A stretch of 64,000 nt of DNA from Nodosilinea sp. WJT8-NPBG4 (GTDB taxonomy: Bacteria; Cyanobacteriota; Cyanobacteriia; Phormidesmidales; Phormidesmidaceae). Position numbers and translations under genes: made by a program. A model generated the notes under the pieces. The model ran no database searches and was not told where the DNA came from. It worked only from the letters and a program-made list of their open reading frames with translations. The stretch is from NCBI GenBank assembly GCA_019359285.1, contig JAHHHQ010000055.1:27863-91862 (forward strand), written 5' to 3'. Of the stretch, positions 26,718 through 35,708 are shown one piece after another. Position 1 is the stretch's first letter; every line of letters begins with the position of its first letter.

Positions 26718-27281
26718 GTGGTTCTCTCTGCTCTGGTGTTTGGCAGCTATGCCCTAGTGCAGCTTCACCAGTTGTTCTTCCAAAGCAATGGTGCGGGTGG
26801 CCCTGGTTGGGCGATTGGACAACCTCAAACTCAGTGGAACTTTCGCTTGGGAAATCAGCCGCTGCCCGAACTTAGAGCGCTGGCGTTGGAGGTGGTGAAC
26901 CGCGATCGCCTGGCGAATGGTCTGCCGCCGCTAGTAGAAGATCCGCTGCTCTCCCAAGTAGCTCAGAAACACGCAGAAGACATGCTGGCCCGCCAGTTCT
27001 ACGACCACGTTAACCCCGATGGTCAAGACCCTTCAGCTCGGTTTATAGCAGCTAGAGGCCAAGTTAGAGCAGGAGAGAACATCATGCAGCAGAAGGGGAC
27101 TATACCTGTGGCACTCTCCTTTGGATTGGTCGAGGAATACCAGCAGGGGTGGATGGAGAGCCCTGTCCACCGGGAGAATCTGCTGACTCCGCATTACACC
27201 ACCTTTGGCTATGGCATTGTGGCATCACCCACGGGAACAGAGATCTATGCGGTGCAGATGTTTAGCTTCTCAGCGCAGTAG
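26718..27281 (+). CDS. CAP-domain (SCP/PR1-like) protein
   Basis: 187 residues from GTG 26718, with a hydrophobic N-terminus acting as signal or anchor. The CAP signature is present: EVVNRDRLANGLPPL, VAQKHAEDMLARQFYDHVNPDG, AGENIM, GWMESPVHRENLL and TTFGYGIV. CAP proteins are secreted; bacterial members have unclear roles. The N-terminal segment is short, so an upstream start cannot be excluded. Confidence 0.88.
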   Translation: MVLSALVFGSYALVQLHQLFFQSNGAGGPGWAIGQPQTQWNFRLGNQPLPELRALALEVVNRDRLANGLPPLVEDPLLSQVAQKHAEDMLARQFYDHVNPDGQDPSARFIAARGQVRAGENIMQQKGTIPVALSFGLVEEYQQGWMESPVHRENLLTPHYTTFGYGIVASPTGTEIYAVQMFSFSAQ

Positions 27282-27385
27282 TAGAGCAGTGGCAGGAATG
27301 AAACTACGGCCTACTCGGGTGGAACTGCGAACACCTTGGGCGCCTAATCGCAGCAGATCAACCTGTTTCCCACGAGGTTCATTGA

Positions 27386-27990
27386 CTGACGGGTGATCGA
27401 GAGTTTGTGGGGCAGGAAGGGTGTAGCTTCCTGATGCTGCCGAATGCCATGCCGTTTCGGCTCAGACTGCGCCACAGTGACACCATCAGTTCTCGCTCTG
27501 GCAAACGTCACCAAAGAGGCAAACGGGACTTTGCCAGCCTGAAAGAGGGCGAACATCGTATCCTGTTTGGCAGGCGTTAGGTGTGTGACCGTCGAGTAGA
27601 TGTCGTGACCACCCGTTTGAAGGATGGCGAATTCCTGAGTCTAGCCACCCACTATTGTCCGAAGACAGCATTGGCGGATTACCGTTTGAGGTGGAGCATT
27701 GAAACCTTGTTCGTCGCGCTGAAAACCAAGAGATTTAAACCTCGAATCGACTCATTTTTGCCACCCTGAGCGCCTCAGCAAGCTGACAGCGCTTCTGGCC
27801 TTGGCCTTCTATTGGGCTATGCTCACTGGGCTCTGCACCAACATCAACCCATTTCGTCAAAGGCTCTTAGCTCTGCGCCCAAAAGCCTTTGACGAAATGG
27901 CTGTAACTTTCTGCGGTGCACGTTCTGTAATCTCTTCTTGCGATGCTCTGAATTCAATCAGGCATTATAACTCTTGTCTTTGTACTGAGG
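27386..27990 (+). pseudogene. 3' part of an IS4-family transposase
   Basis: The frame reads DREFVGQE, LPNAMPFRLRLRH, then TAG, then CDRRVDVVTTRLKDGEFLS and YRLRWSIETLFVALKTK, with more shifts near the end. Y-x-x-R-W-x-I-E-x-x-F-x-x-x-K is the IS4 DDE signature. The N-terminus is missing here. A matching N-terminal fragment lies at 32543. Confidence 0.85.
27849..27900. repeat. 17-bp perfect inverted repeat in the transposase relic
   Basis: CCATTTCGTCAAAGGCT at 27849-27865 and its exact reverse complement at 27884-27900 are separated by 18 bases. IS4 proteins usually read K-S-L-F-R-Y-G-L here; the right arm instead matches the left arm. Confidence 0.85.
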
Positions 27991-28043
27991 CTGCTGATAC
28001 ACATTTTTGCTGTTAAATTTACCTGTTACTATGCCTTGCGTAT

Positions 28044-31000
28044 TTAGAGATTAACTGCAAATTCTGAAAGTTTGACATTTTCTGCTTTGATAGCATGAAT
28101 ATATCTAAACTTCCATACTTCTGTACTCTCAATAGTCTTAAAACCGGCTTTCTCAAGCCCTTTGACAAAGCCCTCGAGATCTTTGAAGTGAGAAGTTGCC
28201 TCGTATATCAAGAGTTGTCCATCAAGCTTGAGGGTCCGGGCTGCTTCTCGAATGTAATCAGAAATATTTAAACCCATCAGTGAGAGATTGAACATAGCAA
28301 CATCTAGACAACCATCTTCTAATGGGACACGGGACATATCACACTCAACAACTGCATCGTTAATAGCGATGAAATCAAAATTATGAATCGTATGTAGATC
28401 GAGAATTTCTTTGGCAATCAGGGCTTCTCCACAACCAAAGTCGGCTACTACCAAATCAGAACGCTTTTGAAGCCACTTGATAGCTTCTTTGTAAGGAGTT
28501 ACTAGCCAATCCTGCCGGGCATTTTGATAAAGGGTGTGATATTGCATCCACTCCTCAGGATTTTTTTGCAGTCGCTCAAAGTTATTATAACTATAACTGT
28601 TATTCCATCGAGCATTCATACGGCTAAAGTCACCGTACTGAGCGTGACGACGATTAACATCGACAGGGCCAAGATCTGGGAGTGGGATAAAAATTTTAGA
28701 TCTTGTAAACGATTTTTGCGGGCCTGCTTTAAGCCGCTCAAGCCAACTACGAAGGTCACGAAATGCTTGTGATTCCGTTCGCAACTGCCCTTCTGGCATT
28801 ACACCATCGACAGCAGCATCAGCTACAGTCTGCTTATTTTGTAGACGAGCTAAACGGCCTTCATCCCAACTCCAATGTTCTCCATCATCTACACCATAAG
28901 TTACTGGCATAATGATTGAGAGAGTATCATGGGCTTGTCCCTGTCTATTCAATCTACCTTCAAGTTGTTCTAATTCCGCACTTGTCCAAGGTGGAATATT
29001 TAGGATCAGGCGATCACAAACTCTTTGAAAACCATCTACACCAGTGGCCATTGCACTGCTAGCGATCAAAATATCAACAGAGCCATCAATGAAATCATTA
29101 CGACCGCCCTTGTTACCGCCCATGTGGAATCCGACAGTCCAGCCTGCTCCCTCGATTGCTTCTTTGAGCTGATCTACAATGCCTTCAACATAATGCGTAT
29201 AAATAATCGTTTTCGGGCGTAGCTCTTTAAGAATCACAGGAATTCTAGCGCGAGTAAGAATTTGTTCCATTTTTAATATGGAAGTACCTTCCTGTCGAAT
29301 TTCGTCAACTAAATTGGTGCATTCAACAGGAATAGTCTTTCGATTGATTTGAATTTTCGGCTTGACTCTAGACCTAATACCAAGAGCAACAAAAGCCTGA
29401 TGCAGTCGCATGCAGTTATTGATGGTTGCCTTTTCGTTAAGATCCGTTCTTTCTAGACCTGTTACTAGTTCAACTAAGCTTTTTCCCTCCTTTAAATTAT
29501 TGATTACTGGTGTTGCACTCATGCCTAAAACGTGGAGGTTGGGGTTTTGCTCAGCAGCATTTGAAATAAGTGCTAGAACCATCTGACGACGTTTAGACGG
29601 ACTGTCACTTCTTTGCTTACAGCGATGGATCTCATCTACAATAACTAAATCGATTTGAAATTGGCTCAACAACTGCCGAATGTGAGTAGCTGCCGAAGGT
29701 TGTTGAAACATCTCATGGTTCAAGATAATGTAATGATGCCCATGATTAATCTCTTTCCAATAGGGATTGAAATTCTTGATTGTTACTAAACTATCTGGAA
29801 AAACGTGCTTGATTTCACTATTCCAGTTTGAAATAGTGTCTAAAGGACAAATAATAACTGTGAGACGAGCATCGATAACTCGGCTACTTAAGATTCCACC
29901 AATTGTTTTTCCGGTTCCCGTTAGCGAAAGATTTAACATTCTCTTTTGGTTTCTCAACCTGACCGCAGCCAGCTTCTGCATCAAATTTGGGGGTGTAATC
30001 TTCCCATCAATTCTAAATGCCCAACCTGAAGGCACATTCATATCTCGTGCCTGATGGTATTCGTCAAGGAACTCATCTCTGACTTGACGACCATAACCGT
30101 CATCCGTAAAATCTTCTATACCTTCAACTGCTGACTCATCTTCGAAGACTTCTGCCCAGATGCGGTTACGTCTTGAAGCTACAAAAAAATCAACTGCTTC
30201 CTGGTCAGCCGAAGCCACAATATTACTGCTCAAAAATTCTAAACTCTTCTGAACTTTAACTTTAGGTAGTTCATAAGGAGAGTTGTCTTCTTCTAAATCA
30301 GCCTTCTCATTGTTTGAAAATCTTGAATTGTTATCAGCTGAGATTGTTTCTGAATCAATTACCTGTAGCTCGGCATCATTTATGAAAACATCGTCAGCAT
30401 CAACTAGCACTTCATCAGATATTGATGTTTTTCCTTGAGTGAAAGAACGCAGTTTTTGACCAGAAAGCTTACCCCTGATGATGCTCCTGACAATTTTAAG
30501 TCCTTCGGAATTTTTGCTACTTAGAATACCTGATTGCTCAAAAATTTTATATAGTTCGGCTTGAGTAAGATTTGGAATATATTTCTCTAAACTAGCAACA
30601 AATTGTCGAATAGCTTCTACAGTCCATCCAGAACCACAACGCGAGCAACCACTGTTACCTATTGACCAGGAACCTTTTGTTATGCTGCCTATCCTACTTT
30701 CCCATTCATAACCGTCAGATGGGCACTTAAACCATGCTTTTTTTTGAGACCCTCTCGTAAACTTATTTGGATCTATGCCCAAAATATTATTTTTGTTAAA
30801 GTGCCAATACTTGTTGATAAAATCAGGGTATAACGCAACTATTGATGTGTTATCTGTGGCAACAAAACCTCGGCATGCTGGGCAACCACTATTTCCTTTT
30901 TTCCATGAGGTTTTGATGCAAGCAAGAGAGGTTACCCACTCATGCCCATCAATTGGACATTTAAAGAAAGCTTCTTTGCTTGAGCCAATAGTCAACACAT

Positions 31001-32315
31001 TGGGGTCAAGGTCTAATGCGTTATTAGCCTCAAAAAACCAATATTTCTTTACTTCCTCAGGAAATTCAATTGCTACAGGTTCTCGGTGCTTCCACTTACC
31101 TCTCTGACGCTCAAATGTTCCATTACAAATACGACAACCAGTGTTGCCTTTTGACCATTGTTGGATGACAGTTGATACTATACTTGATTGCCATTCATTA
31201 CCGTCAACTGGGCACTTAAACCATGCTTTCCTATTGCTACCAAGGGAAAGTTTCTCTGGATCTAAAGCGAGTTCTGAATTCTTAGTATAGTCCCAATACT
31301 GGCTGACCAGATCCGTATAAGCTTCTTGCAGTGGGGGTTGTATTTTTCGCTCTTTTAATTTACCTGCGCACTTTGGGCATCCACTCGACCCATTCCTTGT
31401 CCAGCTAGTGGTAATATTGTTTGGTTTTTTCTTCCAAGAGTACCCATCAATAGGGCACTTTAACCATATAAAATGCATGGTTGATCCCGCTAAAATTTCT
31501 TCGGGTTTGAGATCTCCATTTTTCTCATAGTCCCATAGTTCAGCAACTCGCTCTGGATAAATCGCTGCTAAGCTTTTGGAGAATTGCTTTCGTTTTATTT
31601 GCTCTTGCTGTTCCTTCTCATGCTCTATTTTTCTTTCTTCTTTTTGTTTTAGATATTCATGAAAATTAGGGTTAGGATTAAGCACTTGCCTGACCCTTTC
31701 TCTGCTGATTTTAAATTTATCAGCTATCTGTTGATAACTAAGTCCTTGTTTATAAAGAGCTAAGTATTGATTGCTTCTTTCCATTTTTTGGGCGCTTAGT
31801 TGAGCCTTTCGCGAAGGCAGCTCCTCCTTTACACCCTCTTTTCGCGAAGGCAGTTCCTCTTTTGTCTTCTTGATATACTCAAAGAAGGAGAAACTAGAGT
31901 CGAGAGTTTCTCTAACTTGTTTACTACTGATTCCGAAACGCTCACTTATCTTCTTAATACTAAATCCTTGCTTGTAAAGATCTAAAAATTTATTGGTTTC
32001 TTCCAACTCCTCAGCTCTTATTCTATCTACAAGGGTTATTTTTCCTTCTGCTTTGTTATATGGACTGGATGCTGAATCCAAACCTGTACAATTTTGATAC
32101 TGCCATAATTCACAAGCTGCCTGGCCTAGCTCTGTCAAATAAGCTTGCTCGTCATTAAATTCGACAAGGCCTCTGCTCTTAAGGTTAATCAAGGCACTTT
32201 TTTTAGAGCTAAACTTTTGAGTTGGTTGCGGTGACAAACATAGTGATTTGAGAATCAGTGATAGGTTTTTACTTAACCCTTTTTTTGCTTCTCGAATTTT
32301 GTGTAAATTATCCAT
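28044..32315 (-). CDS. HTH - zinc finger - SF2 helicase - RRP8-like methyltransferase fusion
   Basis: About 1,423 residues from ATG 32315 (a TTG at 32357 would add 14). Domains in order: winged helix (about 10-85, ending YLTELGQAACELW); two sigma region 4-like HTHs (106-151 and 179-226, e.g. SYQQIADKFKISRERVRQVL); four treble-clef zinc-finger repeats of DUF4379 type (about 252-561, pattern WxxxKN...KCPxDGxEW...GCPxC); an SF2 helicase (about 776-1136) with Walker A LTGTGKT, VDEIHRC, MSATP and QLEGRLNRQGQ; and an RRP8-like methyltransferase (about 1241-1411) with ADFGCGEA, DMSRVPLEDG and FNLSLMGLN. RRP8 is a eukaryotic rRNA m1A methyltransferase family. The gene stands alone between transposase relics, so mobile or defence function is inferred. 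The domain calls are strong; the substrate is unknown. Confidence 0.9.
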   Translation of the reverse strand: MDNLHKIREAKKGLSKNLSLILKSLCLSPQPTQKFSSKKSALINLKSRGLVEFNDEQAYLTELGQAACELWQYQNCTGLDSASSPYNKAEGKITLVDRIRAEELEETNKFLDLYKQGFSIKKISERFGISSKQVRETLDSSFSFFEYIKKTKEELPSRKEGVKEELPSRKAQLSAQKMERSNQYLALYKQGLSYQQIADKFKISRERVRQVLNPNPNFHEYLKQKEERKIEHEKEQQEQIKRKQFSKSLAAIYPERVAELWDYEKNGDLKPEEILAGSTMHFIWLKCPIDGYSWKKKPNNITTSWTRNGSSGCPKCAGKLKERKIQPPLQEAYTDLVSQYWDYTKNSELALDPEKLSLGSNRKAWFKCPVDGNEWQSSIVSTVIQQWSKGNTGCRICNGTFERQRGKWKHREPVAIEFPEEVKKYWFFEANNALDLDPNVLTIGSSKEAFFKCPIDGHEWVTSLACIKTSWKKGNSGCPACRGFVATDNTSIVALYPDFINKYWHFNKNNILGIDPNKFTRGSQKKAWFKCPSDGYEWESRIGSITKGSWSIGNSGCSRCGSGWTVEAIRQFVASLEKYIPNLTQAELYKIFEQSGILSSKNSEGLKIVRSIIRGKLSGQKLRSFTQGKTSISDEVLVDADDVFINDAELQVIDSETISADNNSRFSNNEKADLEEDNSPYELPKVKVQKSLEFLSSNIVASADQEAVDFFVASRRNRIWAEVFEDESAVEGIEDFTDDGYGRQVRDEFLDEYHQARDMNVPSGWAFRIDGKITPPNLMQKLAAVRLRNQKRMLNLSLTGTGKTIGGILSSRVIDARLTVIICPLDTISNWNSEIKHVFPDSLVTIKNFNPYWKEINHGHHYIILNHEMFQQPSAATHIRQLLSQFQIDLVIVDEIHRCKQRSDSPSKRRQMVLALISNAAEQNPNLHVLGMSATPVINNLKEGKSLVELVTGLERTDLNEKATINNCMRLHQAFVALGIRSRVKPKIQINRKTIPVECTNLVDEIRQEGTSILKMEQILTRARIPVILKELRPKTIIYTHYVEGIVDQLKEAIEGAGWTVGFHMGGNKGGRNDFIDGSVDILIASSAMATGVDGFQRVCDRLILNIPPWTSAELEQLEGRLNRQGQAHDTLSIIMPVTYGVDDGEHWSWDEGRLARLQNKQTVADAAVDGVMPEGQLRTESQAFRDLRSWLERLKAGPQKSFTRSKIFIPLPDLGPVDVNRRHAQYGDFSRMNARWNNSYSYNNFERLQKNPEEWMQYHTLYQNARQDWLVTPYKEAIKWLQKRSDLVVADFGCGEALIAKEILDLHTIHNFDFIAINDAVVECDMSRVPLEDGCLDVAMFNLSLMGLNISDYIREAARTLKLDGQLLIYEATSHFKDLEGFVKGLEKAGFKTIESTEVWKFRYIHAIKAENVKLSEFAVNL
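31805..31851 (-). repeat. tandem in-frame palindromic short repeat
   Basis: Two copies of a TTTCGCGAAGGCAG core, 33 bases apart, lie in the linker between the two sigma-like HTHs and encode ELPSRKEGVKE and ELPSRKAQ. The cores are palindromic around TTCGCGAA. This looks like a dispersed short repeat that settled in frame. Confidence 0.55.
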
Positions 32316-32542
32316 AGAGTAATTCGTATGATGAGAGATGATATGTACTAGCTTCAACCTTTACACATCAGTTTGCCCTTTTATTAGTCAAAATTCACTA
32401 AGCCTTAAAGTTTCTAGGCAAGCAAAGTACAGGAACAAAAACAGATTGAGGAGAGCAGAAAGCTATACTGGTAGGGGATTTGACAAGGAAAAGAGTGAGG
32501 AGGTGAGCTAGGAAACACCACAGGCTTAGCATCAACTTCTTC

Positions 32543-32670
32543 ATGAACGAGATTAGCCGAATTCAAACCGCCTTGCGACACCATCTGCCCTGGCATAGAG
32601 CCCCACTAACCGTCTTAGCTTGAGAATCAGTTTTGGCCTATTCCTCAGTTGAACCATGATGGCTGACATC
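32543..32670 (+). pseudogene. 5' fragment of an IS4-family transposase
   Basis: ATG 32543 opens MNEISRIQTALRHHLPWHRA followed by PLTVLA and TGA, which resembles the N-terminus of cyanobacterial IS4-type transposases. Similarity fades after about 32670. It is on the same strand as the C-terminal fragment at 27386, but downstream of it. Confidence 0.6.
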
Positions 32671-32935
32671 CAAGCGCAGAGGATAACTTAAGGGATTATC
32701 TTTTAGCACATGCGCCTGAATGGGTATAAAAAGGCTGACCTTCACTGGAGCGCTCCCATTGTCTTCTCCATGTCTTGAATTACCTTGAGCGATATAGCTT
32801 GTTTAACTGCATATCAACCCTGTCAGCACACCCTATCTAAGCCACAAGCATGAGCCATATCGACCTCTCAAAGCTGAAATGGGCCAAAGTCATTCATGAC
32901 CCTAGCGGTTGGGCTTATACTCGCGATCGCATTAA

Positions 32936-33846
32936 GAGGATGTTTGAAAAGTCCAACGGAGTCAAAAATCATGCCAACCGCCTGACCATGATACGGATCA
33001 TGGCGAGGTAGATGAGGGTTTCTGACGTTTCCGGCAGGCGTTCGTAATCTCGCACCAAGCGTCGGCACCCCATCAACCATCCGAAGGTACGCTCGACTAC
33101 CCAGCGTTTCTTCAACAGGACAAACCCTCTAGTCTGCTGCGGTCGTAAGATGACCTCGACAATCCAGCGGCAGGTATCCATTACCCACATCATGAAGGCA
33201 GGGCCGTCAAAGCCCCCATCCGCCCAAATCAGATTTAGCCTGGCAATGGACGCTCCCATATCCTTCACTCGGGCTAGCACCTGCTTACCGCCCTCCCGCT
33301 CGGGTACACTGGCGGCGGAGACGAGCACCCGCAACACCAGTCCCAGCGTATCGACGGTCGCGAACCGTTTGCGACCTTTAATCTTTTTGCCCGCATCGAA
33401 GCCCACCGCCTCATGCACGAAGGCCGCACTCTTGACGCTTTGGCTATCAATCACAGCCTCTGACGGCTGGGCGTGGCGGTCTTGTTCGATGCGCACCCAT
33501 TCCCGGAGATGGTCATGAATGGCGATCCAGGTGCCATCCTTACGCCAGTTACGAAAGTAGGTGTACACCGTTGGCCACGGCGGCAAGTCTCCTGGTAACG
33601 CCCGCCACTGCACACCCTCGACCAGTAAATACATAATGGCGTTGAGAATCTCCCACAAACCAACGCTCCGGGGTCGTCCACCGGGTTTGGCGGCGGGCAG
33701 TAAATCACTCAGAAGCTCGTACTGGTCTCGGCTTAAGTTGCTGGGGTAGTCTTTACTCATGGCCTCACTCCGCCGTTGCTGACATCCATCTGCAACCTAT
33801 ACGGAGTGAGCTTTTTTACTCAAGCACTAACTTTTCAAACACCCTC
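32936..33846 (-). mobile_element. IS5-family insertion sequence, complete
   Basis: The 911-bp element has terminal inverted repeats of 17 bp (GAGGATGTTTGAAAAGT and GAGGGTGTTTGAAAAGT in reverse complement, 16 of 17 equal). It is flanked by a 3-bp TAA target duplication (32933-32935 and 33847-33849), as in the IS427/IS1031 branch of IS5. It encodes one intact transposase. Confidence 0.95.
32969..33760 (-). CDS. IS5-family transposase
   Basis: 263 residues in one frame. The N-terminal DUF4096-like part (LSRDQYELLSDLLPAAKPGGRPR, GVQWRALPGDLPPWPTVY) is followed by the DDE domain: VIDSQSVKSA (first D), LIWADGGFDG (second D) and KRWVVERTFGWLMGCRRLVRDYE (E). The enzyme is complete and probably active. 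A fragment of a related transposase lies at 50111-50190. Confidence 0.95.
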   Translation of the reverse strand: MSKDYPSNLSRDQYELLSDLLPAAKPGGRPRSVGLWEILNAIMYLLVEGVQWRALPGDLPPWPTVYTYFRNWRKDGTWIAIHDHLREWVRIEQDRHAQPSEAVIDSQSVKSAAFVHEAVGFDAGKKIKGRKRFATVDTLGLVLRVLVSAASVPEREGGKQVLARVKDMGASIARLNLIWADGGFDGPAFMMWVMDTCRWIVEVILRPQQTRGFVLLKKRWVVERTFGWLMGCRRLVRDYERLPETSETLIYLAMIRIMVRRLA

Positions 33847-34299
33847 TAAGGAAATGCCCAATGCCATTAACTTCAACCATGTGACTGTCTTCCCCCTAGG
33901 CTTTCGCACAGACAAAGCCAATCAGATTGAAGCTGACGAACAGATTGCCCTAATACAAAATGGCAAGCTCACGCACTTGGTTGAGGTGTTGGACTGCGAG
34001 GCTTATGAGGGTGGGGGATGGTACCACCGAATGTGTCGCGTCCTATGGTGGCAGCCTGATGTAGAAGACTGGAATAGTCTGCGTCCTCAGAGTGAGCTAT
34101 TAGGCTTTTCCCCAGCCCTTCAGGACGGAGAACCCCACCGCATCGAACTTCTCAAGCGCTTTAGTGAGCGCTGGAATGAGAATGGCAAGATGGCTGGATT
34201 CAGAGCCTATTTGGCAGAACGCCTGTAAGTAGATGAAATCTCTTTAACCCCCAACGGGGTCATCCACCAGACCGCTGTAATGGTGTAGCTGATGGAACC

Positions 34300-34410
34300 C
34301 GGTTGCTCTATATGGCTATGACCAGGGTGATCGAGGTGCTGGTGCTGGGCTGCGATCGCAGGTCAGTGTTTGCTAAGCGCCTGGAGGGGGCACTGGGAAA
34401 GGTGGGGTGA
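34300..34410 (+). pseudogene. C-terminal fragment of a UvrD/Rep-type helicase
   Basis: The frame RLLYMAMTRVIEVLVL and CDRRSVFAKRLEGALGKVG ending at TGA 34410 matches helicase motif VI and the tail of SF1 helicases. Nothing upstream continues it. Confidence 0.6.
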
Positions 34411-34475
34411 ACAAGCAATAAAAAGCTCGCCGGGGAAACCAACGGGGGTGCGGGTGTAGTTTGCTCAGAGCAAAT

Positions 34476-34727
34476 TTAGTGCTCTGTATCTTTAATACTA
34501 CGCGGATCATTTCCGGGGACAATTGTGTCCTTACTGCGGATTTTGCCATCCTTGCCCTTAGTGATTAACTCACCGCCGCCAGAGTTTTTTAGCATGTCTT
34601 TAGCAGCTGCATTAGCATCCTTTTGAGTATCATGTACGCTAGACGCTTGCGAGTTACCGTTCTTCTTATTTACCCATTTGTCATCTGAGGATCTGCGGTA
34701 AACTGTCCGACCATTGGAACCAGCCAT
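34476..34727 (-). CDS. DUF2188 protein
   Basis: 83 residues. The pattern GRTVYRRSSDDKWVNKKNG, followed by SVHDTQKDANAAAKDML and GGGELITKGKDGKIRSKDTI, is that of DUF2188: a short strand-helix-strand unit with an I/V-x-G-x-D-G-K-I-R end. Function unknown. It stands alone between relics. Confidence 0.88.
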   Translation of the reverse strand: MAGSNGRTVYRRSSDDKWVNKKNGNSQASSVHDTQKDANAAAKDMLKNSGGGELITKGKDGKIRSKDTIVPGNDPRSIKDTEH

Positions 34728-34855
34728 AAAATAACCTCCATCGAAAACATTACAACAATTCTAGCCACACCACTAGAACATGAACACTACTCTGTAGTGT
34801 TGTGCGAGATCTTTTACATAACTTAAGACACTAGATGTAGGGATTGCTTCCGGTC

Positions 34856-35230
34856 ATGAAGAGAGACCTAGAGCTGATTAGAGAAATTCTGCTACGTGTT
34901 GAAGCGCTACCTATAGGTCATTTTTTGAGCAACATCGAAATTGATGTATACAGCCCAGACGTTATTGGTGAGCATGTTCGCCTATTGCAGGAAGCAAGGT
35001 TTATCGATGCCGAAGTCTCCAGAGGCAATAGCCAAATGGGAGTGACAATAGTTGTTGGTTATGCCATTGATAGACTCTTAAATGACGGCCATGACTTCAT
35101 TGAAAATGCTAAAAGCGATACTGTGTGGGAAAAAGCCAGAGAGCAGATAGCTGAAAAATCGGGGGATGTTTCACTTACCGTCTTAAAAGCTGTCTTAGCC
35201 AAGACAGCTATGCAGCTATTTGGGCTCTGA
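34856..35230 (+). CDS. DUF2513 protein
   Basis: 124 residues from ATG 34856 (MKRDLELIREILLRVEALP); an upstream TTG is unlikely. The remainder (IGEHVRLLQEARFIDAEVSRG, TIVVGYAIDRLLNDGHDFIENAKSD) fits DUF2513, a winged-helix-like family often found in phages and genomic islands. It ends with VLKAVLAKTAMQLFG. No operon partners. Confidence 0.88.
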   Translation: MKRDLELIREILLRVEALPIGHFLSNIEIDVYSPDVIGEHVRLLQEARFIDAEVSRGNSQMGVTIVVGYAIDRLLNDGHDFIENAKSDTVWEKAREQIAEKSGDVSLTVLKAVLAKTAMQLFGL

Positions 35231-35257
35231 AAAATCCAAGCCACAGCTAATTGACCA

Positions 35258-35533
35258 TCAACGGCTGTTCTCTACCTCAAATTCTGTAAACACCTTCGCC
35301 TGCTCCAGCACTAGCTCGATCGCTAGAGCCTGCATATCAGGCGGGTAGCCATAGTGCCGCAAGAGGCGTTCAACCATAACTTTCATGCGGGCGCGAATGC
35401 TCTCCTTCAGGTTCCAATTGGTAGAAGCGTTCTGGCGGACGCGAACCACCAGGGCGACCGCCAGTTCTCGTAGCTTGTCTTGCCCCATAATGTCCGACAA
35501 TGCAGATGCGGGGTATTTGGAGTGATCAAGCAT
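35258..35533 (-). pseudogene. C-terminal remnant of a type I restriction subunit HsdR
   Basis: 91 codons read SALSDIMGQDKLRELAVALV, then NWNLKESIRARMKVMVERLL and YGYPPDMQALAIELVLEQA. This is the C-terminal domain of type I restriction R subunits. No helicase or nuclease part, and no hsdM or hsdS, is present. It could still be translated from an internal start but is surely a relic. Confidence 0.8.
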
Positions 35534-35708
35534 GTCAGCTTGCCTCAGAGCAATGGGTCAACGTTTGGGAAAACACCATCACTGGCCTGGAGTTTTACTG
35601 CACCTGCAAGGTTTCAGAGCTAGGGAAACTTACGCCCTAGAACTTATTGAAGACAGTTCACCGCTGCGACTAAATTCAGAGACTATACCCAGCCATGTAA
35701 CTTGCGAT

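Larger units (their letters stand above)
32850..34228 (+). pseudogene. hypothetical gene interrupted by an IS5 element
   Basis: The 5' part (ATG 32850, MSHIDLSKLKWAKVIHDP... YTRDRI) stops at the IS edge at 32935. The 3' part resumes at 33848 (KEMPNAINFNHVTVFPLGF...) and ends at 34228. Removing the IS and one TAA copy restores one frame of 155 residues with the codons ATT-AAG-GAA at the joint. The product is unrecognised. An ATG at 33854 or 33863 might still allow a shortened protein. Confidence 0.85.

Noticed and set aside
35258..35533. Working type I restriction system
   Set aside because: Only the last 90 codons of HsdR are present; no nuclease, helicase, methylase or specificity parts.
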